A stretch of DNA of 64,000 nt from Aeromonas sp. FDAARGOS 1405. GTDB lineage: Bacteria > Pseudomonadota > Gammaproteobacteria > Enterobacterales > Aeromonadaceae. The translations under genes were made by a program, and so were the position numbers. Positions within the stretch are counted from its first letter, which is position 1, and each line of letters starts with the position of its first letter. The DNA is taken from contig NZ_CP077311.1 of assembly GCF_019048265.1 (NCBI RefSeq), positions 372,001 to 436,000 of the forward strand, read 5' to 3'. This document shows, piece after piece, positions 46,239-56,265 of this stretch. Below the pieces are notes generated by a model. It did no database searches and was not told the origin of the DNA. It saw nothing but the letters and a program-made list of their open reading frames with translations.

Positions 46239-47666
46239 ATGCCCGTTAAAGCCACTCGACAAGTCGTTACTCAAGCCCTGCAGCGGCTCGGTTATGCCCT
46301 GCTGCTGCCCGTCTCCATCCTGCCGATGGCGGCGTTGATCTACCGGCTTGGACAACCCGACGTGCTCGATTTGGCGGTGCTCTCCCTCACCGGTCAGGCG
46401 ATCTTCAGCCAGATGCCGCTCATCTATGCGGTGGCGATCGCCTTTGGTCTGAGTCGGCAGGAGCTGGGCGGACAGACGCTGGCGGGGGCGGTCAACTTCC
46501 TGCTGCTCAGCACAGCTTTCAATACTCTGGCCCCCAACCTGCACGCCGACATGATCTGCGGCCTGCTGGCGGGGCTCACCACCGCCATCATCTACCCCTG
46601 GGTTCACCAGCAAACCCTGCCCCGCTGGCTGCAGATCGCCAGGGGAGAGTTTCCCAGCCTGCTGGTGTCGGCCTTGGCCTGCTTGCTGATCGCCATCCCC
46701 CTCTCGCTGCTGTGGCCGCCACTGGAGCGCGGGCTGACCATGCTCACCTCCGAGCTGCTTACCACGCCGTTTGGCGCCTTCTGCTACGGCACCCTCAACC
46801 GCTTGCTGATCCCGCTTGGGCTCCATCAGGTGCTGGGCAGCGTCATCGGCCTTGGCGAGAGCAACCTGCAGGCGCTGGCCACCGCCCAACCCCTTCATGA
46901 AGGGTATGTGGCCGGTCTTTACCCCATCATCATGTTCGGCCTGCCGGGCGCCTGTTTTGCCATCTGGCTGCACCGCCAGCGGATGCAGCGGCTGCCGCAG
47001 GGCGGGCTGCTGCTCACCCTGGCGCTCACCTCGGCACTGGTGGGTATCACAGAGCCTATCGAATTTCTGTTCGCCTTTACCGCCCCCTGGCTGTTTCTCG
47101 CCCACGCCCTGCTGACCGGACTGTCGCTCGCTGTCTGTAGCGGGCTGGGGATCAAGGTGGGCAGTTACTTCTCCGCCGGTCTGCTGGATCTGGTGCTGAG
47201 CTATCAGGCTGGGGAGCACAGCTTCTGGCTCATCCCGGTCGGTATCCTGTTTTTCGTCGCCTACACCCTGCTGTTCTATCAACTGCTGGAGCACGCCCCC
47301 CTCAGCATGCCGAGCAAGCCCATCGCGGTGGAGCATCCGCGCCTTGCCAGCGTTGCCCCCTCAGACCCGCAGATGCTGGCGATCCAGTACCTCAAGGTGC
47401 TGGGCGGGATGGACAATCTGGTGGCGATGAGTGTCTGTATCACCCGCCTCAGCCTGCGGGTGCGCGATATTTCACTGGTGGATGAATCCCGCCTGCTGGG
47501 TCTGGGCTGCCTCTCCTGGATCCAGCTCAACGACCACCAGCTGGTGCTGGTGCTGGGCCCCAGCGCCAGCCTGATTGAAGGGCAGATCCGCATGCTGGCG
47601 GAGCGCCAGTCGGTCCCCCTCGGCCTCAAACCCAATCAGGAGTCGGCCAGCCAGAGCAGCTGGTAA
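46239..47666 (+). CDS. PTS sugar permease EIICB, glucose/GlcNAc/maltose type
   Basis: 475 aa. EIIC part (1-370) with about ten helices: LGYALLLPVSILPMAALIYR, the conserved GITEPIEFLFAF substrate loop, and YSPG-like features weakly visible. The C-terminal EIIB-like domain (about 390-460) has ITRLSLRV preceded by cysteine (SVCITRL), so the phosphorylatable Cys is kept, but the usual DACITRLR is altered. No EIIA is encoded nearby; Crr from elsewhere would be needed. Start uncertain: 46239 (ATG) chosen; a GTG at 46209 is possible; no strong Shine-Dalgarno. Confidence 0.85.
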   Translation: MPVKATRQVVTQALQRLGYALLLPVSILPMAALIYRLGQPDVLDLAVLSLTGQAIFSQMPLIYAVAIAFGLSRQELGGQTLAGAVNFLLLSTAFNTLAPNLHADMICGLLAGLTTAIIYPWVHQQTLPRWLQIARGEFPSLLVSALACLLIAIPLSLLWPPLERGLTMLTSELLTTPFGAFCYGTLNRLLIPLGLHQVLGSVIGLGESNLQALATAQPLHEGYVAGLYPIIMFGLPGACFAIWLHRQRMQRLPQGGLLLTLALTSALVGITEPIEFLFAFTAPWLFLAHALLTGLSLAVCSGLGIKVGSYFSAGLLDLVLSYQAGEHSFWLIPVGILFFVAYTLLFYQLLEHAPLSMPSKPIAVEHPRLASVAPSDPQMLAIQYLKVLGGMDNLVAMSVCITRLSLRVRDISLVDESRLLGLGCLSWIQLNDHQLVLVLGPSASLIEGQIRMLAERQSVPLGLKPNQESASQSSW

Positions 47667-47667
47667 C

Positions 47668-48540
47668 TCAGGCGAACGGCAACCGCTCGGCCACGAAATC
47701 CATCAGGGTGCGCAGAGCGGGGGCCAGATGCTCCCGACTCGGATAGATTAGGTAGAACGGGTTGGCCGGAATGGGCTGATCCGGCAACACCTTCTGCAGC
47801 CGCCCCGCCGCCAAATCCCCTTCACAGACATGGTGGGGCAACAGGGCAATCCCCCCGTCATGAAGCGCCATCTCCCGCAGCGCCAGCAAGCTGTTGCTGA
47901 CACAGGCCCCCTGCGGCCGCCAGCCCCCCTCCTGCAATGGCCACACCGGCATGGCCGAGTGCACCAGACAGGCATAACGGCCCAGCTCGCTCAACTGCTG
48001 CGGCATGCCGTGGGCCGCCAGATAGGCGGGCGCAGCCACCAGATGACGCGCCACCTGACCGATACGCCGACAGATGAGGCTGGAGTCTTTCAGCGGCGCC
48101 GCCCGCAGCGCCAAATCATAACCTTCCCCCACCAGATCGAGCTGTTCATCGCTCAGGGTCAGTTCCAGCACCACCTCGGGATAGAGGGCGCGAAACTCGG
48201 CGAGGATCCGGCCAAGCAATAGAGTACCGGTCGCCTCGGGGGCAGTGATCCGCACCCGCCCCGCCGGGGCAGATCGCAGCCGTGCCATCGCCAGATTGGC
48301 GCTGCGGGCCAGTGCCAGCAGCCCCTGACAGTGCTCCACATAGAGCTCCCCCTGCGGGGTCAGGCTCAACCTGCGGGTGGTGCGCTGCAACAGCCGCACC
48401 CCGAGCTGGGATTCGAGCCGCGAGATCTTCTGGCTCACCGATGACTTGGGCATACCGAGCAGCTCGGCGGCCCGGGTAAAGCTCCCCTGCTCCACCACGG
48501 TGGCAAACAGCCCCATCAACGCCAGATCGACATTGTTCAT
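47668..48540 (-). CDS. LysR-family transcriptional regulator
   Basis: 290 aa. N-terminal winged helix: GSFTRAAELLGMPKSSVSQKISRLESQLG, of which the central helix is the recognition helix; then the LysR substrate domain (about 90-285). Divergent from the oxidoreductase at 48641, the classic LysR-target layout. Its stop is one base from the stop of the convergent PTS gene. Inducer unknown. Confidence 0.92.
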   Translation of the reverse strand: MNNVDLALMGLFATVVEQGSFTRAAELLGMPKSSVSQKISRLESQLGVRLLQRTTRRLSLTPQGELYVEHCQGLLALARSANLAMARLRSAPAGRVRITAPEATGTLLLGRILAEFRALYPEVVLELTLSDEQLDLVGEGYDLALRAAPLKDSSLICRRIGQVARHLVAAPAYLAAHGMPQQLSELGRYACLVHSAMPVWPLQEGGWRPQGACVSNSLLALREMALHDGGIALLPHHVCEGDLAAGRLQKVLPDQPIPANPFYLIYPSREHLAPALRTLMDFVAERLPFA

Positions 48541-48577
48541 ATATTCAAACAGTCTTTACCTATTACCCATCTTAATA

Positions 48578-48588
48578 TTGATAATCAA
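48578..48588. promoter_or_regulatory. Possible LysR operator
   Basis: Palindrome TTGAT-A-ATCAA between the divergent regulator and oxidoreductase genes; it fits the loose T-N11-A LysR pattern when one flanking base is included. Low specificity. Confidence 0.3.
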
Positions 48589-48640
48589 CCAGACTAGAGT
48601 GAGTGGCAATCCCGAAAACAGCGATTTGAAAGGAAAAACC

Positions 48641-49657
48641 ATGAAAGCCATTGCCCTGACTCACTATCTGCCAAGCCACCACCCCGACTGCTTTATCGCC
48701 GCCAACCTGCCCGATCCGGTTCCGGGTTCGCGGGATCTGCTGGTGCGGGTCACCGCCACCTCCGTCAATCCGGTGGATACCAAGGTGCGTTCCCCCAAGG
48801 CCAAAATTGAAAGCTCGCCCCGGGTACTGGGCTGGGATGCGGTGGGGGAAGTGATCGCCACCGGCAGCGAAGTGACCCTGTTCAAGGCGGGCGACCGGGT
48901 GTGGTATGCCGGCGATATCAGCCGTCCGGGCAGCAACAGCGCCCTGCAACTGGTGGATGAGCGCATCGCCGCCATCGCCCCCACCAGCTTGAGCGATGTG
49001 GAGGCCGCCGCCCTGCCGCTGACCGCCATCACCGCCTGGGAGACCCTGTTCGAGCGCTTTGCCCTCACCCGCGAGAGCCGTGGCAAACTGCTGATCATCG
49101 GCGGCGCCGGTGGCGTAGGCTCCATCGCCATCCAGCTGGCCCGCCAACTCACAGGCATGGAGGTAATTGCTACCGCCTCCCGCCCCGAGAGCCGCGAGTG
49201 GTGCCTCGAAATGGGCGCCCATCAGGTTGTGAACCACCACAAGTTGCAGGAGGAGCTGACCGCCCTTGGCATCACTCAGGTCGATGCTATCTTCTGCACC
49301 AACGCCACCGCCGAACACTGGGCCACCATGGCGGGGTTGATCCGCCCGTTTGGCCATATCTGCACCATCGCCGAATCGAGCGAGCCGTGGGATCTCTCCC
49401 TGCTCAAGAGCAAGAGCGTCACCTTCAGCCAGGAGTTCATGTTCACCCGCTCCCTGTTCCAGACGCCGGACATGATCGAACAGCACCGCCTGCTCGGCCG
49501 GGTGGCGGCACTGGTCGATGAAGGAGTACTGCAGACCACCCTGACCAGAACCATCCCCTCGCTGACCCCGATCACGCTGGCTCAGGCCCATGCCGAGGTG
49601 GAAGCGGGCCGTATGGTTGGCAAGCTGGTGATCGACATGAGCAGCTTTGCCAACTAA
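48641..49657 (+). CDS. Zinc-type alcohol dehydrogenase / quinone oxidoreductase-like protein
   Basis: 338 aa medium-chain dehydrogenase/reductase of the quinone-oxidoreductase subgroup, without the catalytic or structural zinc cysteines. N-terminal GroES-like domain with TSVNPVDTKVR and GWDAVGEVIATGSEVTLFKAGDRVW; Rossmann NADPH motif IIGGAGGVGSIAIQLARQL. AAGGA seven bases before the ATG. Probably NADPH-dependent reduction of quinones or enals, controlled by the divergent LysR gene. Confidence 0.9.
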   Translation: MKAIALTHYLPSHHPDCFIAANLPDPVPGSRDLLVRVTATSVNPVDTKVRSPKAKIESSPRVLGWDAVGEVIATGSEVTLFKAGDRVWYAGDISRPGSNSALQLVDERIAAIAPTSLSDVEAAALPLTAITAWETLFERFALTRESRGKLLIIGGAGGVGSIAIQLARQLTGMEVIATASRPESREWCLEMGAHQVVNHHKLQEELTALGITQVDAIFCTNATAEHWATMAGLIRPFGHICTIAESSEPWDLSLLKSKSVTFSQEFMFTRSLFQTPDMIEQHRLLGRVAALVDEGVLQTTLTRTIPSLTPITLAQAHAEVEAGRMVGKLVIDMSSFAN

Positions 49658-49766
49658 GCCCTCAAACGCACCATGATGGGATAAGTTCACCAAGGAGATG
49701 CCCCAAACGGGCACAACCAGCGGCACTCATGACAGCCAGTAGCAGGCCAACGTCCAACAATCAGCC

Positions 49767-49797
49767 AAAAAAGAGGCCATTTCGCGAGAAATGGCCT
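49767..49797 (-). terminator. Left-facing terminator with no recognised gene
   Basis: Perfect 10-bp stem AGGCCATTTC / GAAATGGCCT, loop GCGA; on the minus strand CTTTTTTGG follows. No minus-strand gene lies just upstream of it. Confidence 0.65.
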
Positions 49798-49915
49798 GAA
49801 TACCTGAACATTGGGGTAACAATCACACACATATCCTTATGCAGGACATATTAGTCTTTGCATCTGGCGTGCCAACAGCAGCATGAATGCGCCAAAACGG
49901 CGTCAGCCCGTCCTT

Positions 49916-49944
49916 GAGCAAGGTGCCGACCTTGCTCTTTTTTT
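49916..49944 (+). terminator. Right-facing intrinsic terminator
   Basis: Perfect 9-bp stem GAGCAAGGT / ACCTTGCTC, loop GCCG, followed by seven T. It lies 260 bases beyond the oxidoreductase gene, so it ends either a long 3' UTR or a separate small RNA. Confidence 0.75.
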
Positions 49945-49981
49945 GTCTGGCAGACTGTTTACCAGGCAAACAAGTGCAGAT

Positions 49982-50006
49982 AAAAAAATGCCACCCGAGG
50001 GTGGCA
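49982..50006 (-). terminator. Left-facing terminator before prmA
   Basis: Stem TGCCACCC / GGGTGGCA followed on the minus strand by seven T. No minus-strand gene is recognised in the following 2.9 kb. Confidence 0.6.
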
Positions 50007-50194
50007 GTGAAAGATGACGGAACTTGAGCAAAGCGTTCAGCGAAAACCGGTCGTCTTCGCCTGCATAGAGCAATACAGGAACCGTGCCAATCCGGCAAAA
50101 GCCCCCGTATCCCTCCACGTCATGGGCAAACCACGACAGCACTGCCCCATGATGGTAGAATCTCGCGGTTTCACATTTATGAAGAGTCGACGCC

Positions 50195-51073
50195 ATGCCC
50201 TGGATACAAATTCGAATCAACGCCACTGCCAAGACCGCAGACAAGGTGAGCAACATGCTGCTGGGGCGTGGAGCCCAGGCGGTGACCTTTATGGATGCCA
50301 AGGATGTGCCCGTCTATGAACCCATGCCCGGTGAAACCCCGCTCTGGGGCGAGACCGAAGTGATGGGGCTGTTCGATGCCGAAACCGATCCGGCCCCCAC
50401 CATCGCCTTCTTCCAGCAGATCTTCGGCGAAAACGTCGGCTACAAGGTCGAGCAGCTGGAGGACAAGGACTGGGTGCGCGAGTGGATGGATCACTTCCAC
50501 CCCATGCAGTTTGGCGAGCGCCTCTGGATCTGCCCGAGCTGGCGCGATGTGCCGAACCCCGATGCGGTCAACGTGATGCTGGATCCGGGTCTGGCCTTCG
50601 GTACAGGTACCCACCCCACCACCGCACTGTGCCTGCAGTGGCTGGACAGCCTCGATCTGACCGGTAAAACCGTGGTCGACTTTGGTTGCGGCTCCGGCAT
50701 TCTCGGCATCGCCGCCCTGAAACTGGGTGCTGCCCGCGTCATCGGCATCGACATCGACCCGCAGGCCATTCAGGCCAGCCGCGACAACGCCGCGCGCAAC
50801 GGTGTCGCCGACCAGATTGAGCTCTACCTGCCAGCAGACCAGCCACAAGACGTCGAAGCGGACGTAGTGGTCGCCAACATCCTGGCCGGCCCGCTGCGCG
50901 AACTGGCTCCACTTATCGCCGGCCACGGCAAGCCGGGCAGCCTGATGGCCCTCTCCGGCGTGCTGGAGAGCCAGGCTCCGGAGCTGGAAACCATCTACGG
51001 TCAGTGGTTCGAGATGGACCCGACCGCCGTCAAGGAGGAGTGGTGCCGCCTCTCCGGCCGCAAGCACGGCTAA
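50195..51073 (+). CDS. prmA: Ribosomal protein L11 methyltransferase
   Basis: 292 aa SAM enzyme trimethylating L11 residues. N-terminal substrate domain starts [19 protein letters not shown]; the methyltransferase domain has [38 protein letters not shown] and [15 protein letters not shown]. Length as in E. coli. Separated from panF by the 4-kb PTS/LysR/oxidoreductase block. Confidence 0.97.
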   Translation: MPWIQIRINATAKTADKVSNMLLGRGAQAVTFMDAKDVPVYEPMPGETPLWGETEVMGLFDAETDPAPTIAFFQQIFGENVGYKVEQLEDKDWVREWMDHFHPMQFGERLWICPSWRDVPNPDAVNVMLDPGLAFGTGTHPTTALCLQWLDSLDLTGKTVVDFGCGSGILGIAALKLGAARVIGIDIDPQAIQASRDNAARNGVADQIELYLPADQPQDVEADVVVANILAGPLRELAPLIAGHGKPGSLMALSGVLESQAPELETIYGQWFEMDPTAVKEEWCRLSGRKHG

Positions 51074-51104
51074 GCGCGGGCAACATAGACGCCAACCTCA
51101 TGCC

Positions 51105-51138
51105 ATCAGGGCTCCCGTTCGGGGGCCCTGATTGTTTT
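51105..51138 (+). terminator. Terminator after prmA
   Basis: Stem ATCAGGGC-CCCG / GGGG-GCCCTGAT followed by TGTTTTGG. dusB-fis, which follow prmA in E. coli, are absent. Confidence 0.75.
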
Positions 51139-51275
51139 GGCCTGTCAGGCTCTTCCCGGTCCGTGGACATGGGCTTGATCGCCCTCCCTTCTGATTGTGT
51201 TCGTTTGAAAACAACAGACACCTTTAATTCCGGTAAGATAGCGGTCCGAGCCAACGCAACCGAGAAGGATTTCTT

Positions 51276-52253
51276 ATGCGGATTGCCATTCTGGATGACT
51301 ATCAGGATCAGGTGCGCCACCTCCCCTGCTTTGCCCTGCTGGCGGGTCATGACGTCACAATCCTCAACCAGAGCGAACCAGATCCAACGCGCCTTGCCGC
51401 CCTGCTGGAAGGAATGGAAGCACTGGTGCTCATCCGCGAGCGTACCCGCATCGACGAACAGCTGTTGATACAGCTTCCCACCCTTAAACTCATCAGCCAG
51501 ACCGGCAAAGTCAGCCGGCATATCGACCCGGCACTATGCCAGCAGTACGGCGTTGCCGTGGCAGAAGGGATCGGCAGCCCTATTGCTCCCGCCGAGCTCT
51601 GCTGGGCGCTCATCATGGCAGCCTCCCGCCATATACCTGTTTACAGCAAGGCGTTAAGCCAAGGCCAATGGCAGCAATCTGGTGACCTCGGTTTGGGACG
51701 CACGCTGCATGGGCTGACGCTCGGCGTCTGGGGCTACGGCAAGATAGGCCAGCGGATCGCCCGCTATGGCAAGGCATTTGGCATGTCGGTACTGATATGG
51801 GGCAGTGAGGCTTCGCGCAGGCAGGCCGAGCTGGATGGCTATGCCTGCGCCTCCAGCAAGGAGGCGCTCTTCAGTCAAGCCGATATCCTCACGCTGCATC
51901 TGCGCCTGAGCGAGGCAACCTGCGGCGCTGTTACCCGCGCAGATCTGGCCCGCATGAAAGTTGACTCTCTGCTGGTCAATACCAGCCGTGCCGAACTTAT
52001 CGAGCCGGGCGCCCTCTATGCAGAGCTCAGTAACCATCCTGAGAAACGAGCCGCGCTCGATGTATTTGACATCGAGCCGGCGACACAGGAAAGCGAGCCC
52101 CTGCTGCGCCTGCCCAATGTACTGGCGACGCCTCATCTCGGCTATGTGGAGCAAAACAGCTACGAACTCTACTTTCGCGTGGCGTTCGAGAATGTGCTGG
52201 ACTTTGCCGAAGGCAGACCTGCCAACCTGGTTCTGCCCGTATCGGGTGGATGA
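51276..52253 (+). CDS. D-2-hydroxyacid dehydrogenase family protein
   Basis: 325 aa NAD-dependent oxidoreductase of the 3-phosphoglycerate dehydrogenase-like group. Rossmann motif LGVWGYGKIGQRIARYGKAF, LVNTSRAELIEPGALYAEL with catalytic Arg, and ATPHLGYVE with catalytic His. Substrate not predictable. GAAGGA precedes the ATG. 66 bases upstream of maa on the same strand. Confidence 0.9.
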   Translation: MRIAILDDYQDQVRHLPCFALLAGHDVTILNQSEPDPTRLAALLEGMEALVLIRERTRIDEQLLIQLPTLKLISQTGKVSRHIDPALCQQYGVAVAEGIGSPIAPAELCWALIMAASRHIPVYSKALSQGQWQQSGDLGLGRTLHGLTLGVWGYGKIGQRIARYGKAFGMSVLIWGSEASRRQAELDGYACASSKEALFSQADILTLHLRLSEATCGAVTRADLARMKVDSLLVNTSRAELIEPGALYAELSNHPEKRAALDVFDIEPATQESEPLLRLPNVLATPHLGYVEQNSYELYFRVAFENVLDFAEGRPANLVLPVSGG

Positions 52254-52319
52254 TCACGTTACTTCTGCCGTATTGGCGCCAATATCCAAATCCCTGGCAG
52301 ATAAAGGAAAGCAACCTTC

Positions 52320-52874
52320 ATGAGCGAATACCAGAAGATGATTAGCAGCCAACCGTACAACTGCATGGCACCCGAGCTGGCCCAGTTGCGCCGGGAGGCG
52401 GCCCAGCACTATCGCCGTTTCAATCAGGCGGAAGATGAGGCTGAGCAGCGGGCACTACTGGCGGAGCTGATTGGCGAACTGGCAGAGAACGCCTTTATCT
52501 GCCCGCCCCTCTACTGCACCTATGGCCGCCACATCCACCTGGGCAAGGACTCCTACATCAATATGGGAGCGACCCTGCTGGACAATGCCCCCATCCGCAT
52601 CGGAGCCAACGTGATGATTGGGCCAAACGTGCAGATCTATACCGCAGCCCATGCACTGGAGGCCGACGAACGGATTCAGGGCACAGAGACGGCACTGCCG
52701 GTCACCATTGAAGACAAGGTCTGGATTGGGGGCGGTGCCATCTTGCTGCCCGGCGTCACCATAGGGCGGGAGGCGATCGTCGGCGCGGGCGCTGTAGTCA
52801 CCAAAGATGTACCGGCCGGTGCTCGGGTAGTCGGCAACCCGGCCCGGATCCTGCCAGCCAAAAACAGGTCATAA
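52320..52874 (+). CDS. maa: Maltose/galactoside O-acetyltransferase family
   Basis: 184 aa hexapeptide-repeat (left-handed beta helix) acetyltransferase. N-terminal MAC domain, then QIYTAAHALEADERI with the catalytic His, and the repeat region EDKVWIGGGAILLPGVTIG and IVGAGAVVTKDVPAGARVVG. Transfers acetyl from acetyl-CoA to sugars or similar; exact substrate unknown, so the symbol maa is by family. Confidence 0.88.
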   Translation: MSEYQKMISSQPYNCMAPELAQLRREAAQHYRRFNQAEDEAEQRALLAELIGELAENAFICPPLYCTYGRHIHLGKDSYINMGATLLDNAPIRIGANVMIGPNVQIYTAAHALEADERIQGTETALPVTIEDKVWIGGGAILLPGVTIGREAIVGAGAVVTKDVPAGARVVGNPARILPAKNRS

Positions 52875-52934
52875 GGCTGCCAACCGGGCTGCATCTTGAT
52901 GCCGCCATCAACTCACAACAACCCCGACACCCCA

Positions 52935-52972
52935 TAAAAAAATAAAGCCCAATGTCACGAAGACGTTGGGCT
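52935..52972 (-). terminator. Strong left-facing intrinsic terminator
   Basis: Stem AGCCCAA / TTGGGCT (extended by GTC/GAC) with a small loop; the minus-strand 3' flank is TTTATTTTTTT, the strongest T tract in this part of the window. The plus-strand flank (GTTAAAAGG) is not terminator-like. Confidence 0.75.
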
Positions 52973-53070
52973 GTTAAAAGGTGCTACGGAATTGCGACTC
53001 TCATCGCAGAAAAATTAGAAGGAGTGCCCTTCTAAACTGGCAGGGAGATATTAGCGAACGCGCAAACGTT
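52935..53070 (-). ncRNA. Candidate small RNA
   Basis: Inferred, not recognised. The minus strand carries a terminator AGCCCAA-x-GTC / GAC-x-TTGGGCT followed by TTTATTTTTTT, yet ydjA, the nearest minus gene upstream, already has its own terminator at 53203. A transcript starting near 53065 would give about 125-135 nt with an internal hairpin (TTAGAAGG / CCTTCTAA). A weak -10 (TATGTA at 53072-53077) overlaps the palindromic operator-like site. The -35 is poor. Does not match any sRNA I know. Confidence 0.3.
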
Positions 53071-53072
53071 TT
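53061..53072. promoter_or_regulatory. PurR/LacI-type palindrome
   Basis: CGCAAACGTTTT matches the core of the PurR operator over 12 consecutive bases. It overlaps the putative start of the minus-strand transcript. No coding gene starts near it. Confidence 0.35.
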
Positions 53073-53202
53073 ACATAGTGAAATACCACAGGATTGCGAG
53101 GTACATCGCACTATTTAAATAATTACCTGCTATGGCGCGCGAAGCCTCTTTGAGCCATTTATTTTCCCCAATCACTCTGGTTACTATTCAGGGTTAAACA
53201 GA

Positions 53203-53226
53203 AAAGCCCCGATTTCTCGAGGCTTT
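53203..53226 (-). terminator. Terminator after ydjA
   Basis: Stem AAAGCC-x-CGA / TCG-x-GGCTTT, with TTCTG on the minus strand. Confidence 0.7.
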
Positions 53227-53256
53227 GCTTCTCTCAACCGCAACGTGGCCAAAAAG

Positions 53257-53805
53257 TCAGAAACGGCGGACAAACTCATCGATGGGCAGCTCGCGCAGTT
53301 TACGCGCTTCCAACATGGGGGTACCGAGATAGAGGAAACCCACCAGCTGATCCTCTGCCGCCAGTCCCAATCCTTTGTTGATCTGCTCATCGAAGATAAA
53401 CCAGCCGGAGCGCCAGATACCGTTGAAGCCCTGCGCCTGCGCCGCCATCTGCATCGCCATCAGGGCACAACCGGCAGAGAGCTCCTGCTCCAGTTTCGGC
53501 ACCTTGGGGTGATCCTGATAACGGGTTGCCACGGCGACGACCAAGGGTGCCCGCAGCGGCGCTTCGTTGCACTTCTTGATGCTCTCTTCATCTTCGCCAC
53601 GGGCACGGGCGGCGTCCGCCAACAGCTTGCCCAGCCGCTCGCGCCCCTCTCCTTCAAACAGAATGAACTGCCAAGGGGTCAGGGTGCCGTGATCCGGCGC
53701 GCGCAGGCCCGCCTTGAGGATATTGTCGAGCACCTCACCGCTCGGAGCGGGATCGGCGAGACGGCCACAGGAGTGGCGATTGAGCAACAGGGTGAGGGCA
53801 TCCAT
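53257..53805 (-). CDS. ydjA: Nitroreductase family protein YdjA
   Basis: 182 aa FMN-dependent NAD(P)H oxidoreductase. Strong match to E. coli YdjA: MDALTLLLNRHSCGRLADPAP, LRAPDHGTLTPWQF, LEQELSAGCALMAMQMAA, QGFNGIWRSGW and VGFLYLGTP. The start ATG at 53805 has AAGGA seven bases upstream; a TTG two codons earlier overlaps that site. Physiological substrate unknown. Confidence 0.93.
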   Translation of the reverse strand: MDALTLLLNRHSCGRLADPAPSGEVLDNILKAGLRAPDHGTLTPWQFILFEGEGRERLGKLLADAARARGEDEESIKKCNEAPLRAPLVVAVATRYQDHPKVPKLEQELSAGCALMAMQMAAQAQGFNGIWRSGWFIFDEQINKGLGLAAEDQLVGFLYLGTPMLEARKLRELPIDEFVRRF

Positions 53806-53860
53806 GGGCAATTCCTTCTCTGGGGCAATGATGGCGCTACCTTAGCACAGCACCGAATGA

Positions 53861-53886
53861 AGAAAACCCCTGAGGCTCAGGGGTTT
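53861..53886 (-). terminator. Terminator after fadH
   Basis: Perfect 10-bp stem AAACCCCTGA / TCAGGGGTTT, loop of 3, then TCTTC on the minus strand. Confidence 0.8.
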
Positions 53887-53919
53887 ATCGCACTATAAAG
53901 GGCAGGATGGCACAGTTGG

Positions 53920-56079
<2,160 letters not shown>

Positions 56080-56265
56080 TTATCAAACTGAGGCTAGAGT
56101 AAAGAATCGAAAATTCTTTTTCAAACAAATGTTTGGACAATTTTTCAGCGAACAGCCGTGCCCTGAACGAAGATAGGCGGGATCCGCCAGTCGGAAATGG
56201 CAATTTCGCCCGCAACTGGTTAATAATGGCTCTTCTCTACCCATTAACAGGGCGATAACGCGACT

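Larger units (their letters stand above)
49658..50194. other. 537-base intergenic region with opposed terminators
   Basis: No convincing ORF. It holds three hairpin-plus-T-run elements, two facing left and one facing right (listed separately). A minus-strand reading frame ending at 49823 (GTLLKDGLTPFWRIHAAVG within it) runs through two of the hairpins, so it is unlikely to be a gene. The prmA promoter must lie near 50110-50170 (TAGAAT at about 50156). Confidence 0.5.
52875..53196. other. Intergenic region with candidate minus-strand small RNA
   Basis: About 320 bases between convergent maa and ydjA, without an ORF. It contains a strong left-facing terminator (52935-52972), the inverted repeat TTAGAAGG / CCTTCTAA at 53016-53037, and a LacI/PurR-type palindrome CGCAAACGTTTT at 53061-53072. 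Confidence 0.5.

Noticed and set aside
49823..50098. 91-codon minus-strand frame before prmA
   Set aside because: It runs through two terminator hairpins and their T/A runs and has no ribosome site; kept only as a possible repeat remnant.
52200..52290. Possible tail duplication after the 2-hydroxyacid dehydrogenase (TTCTGCC-GTAT repeated)
   Set aside because: Only about 16 bases align; too short to separate from chance, unlike the ribBA, nrdR, accC and fadH cases.
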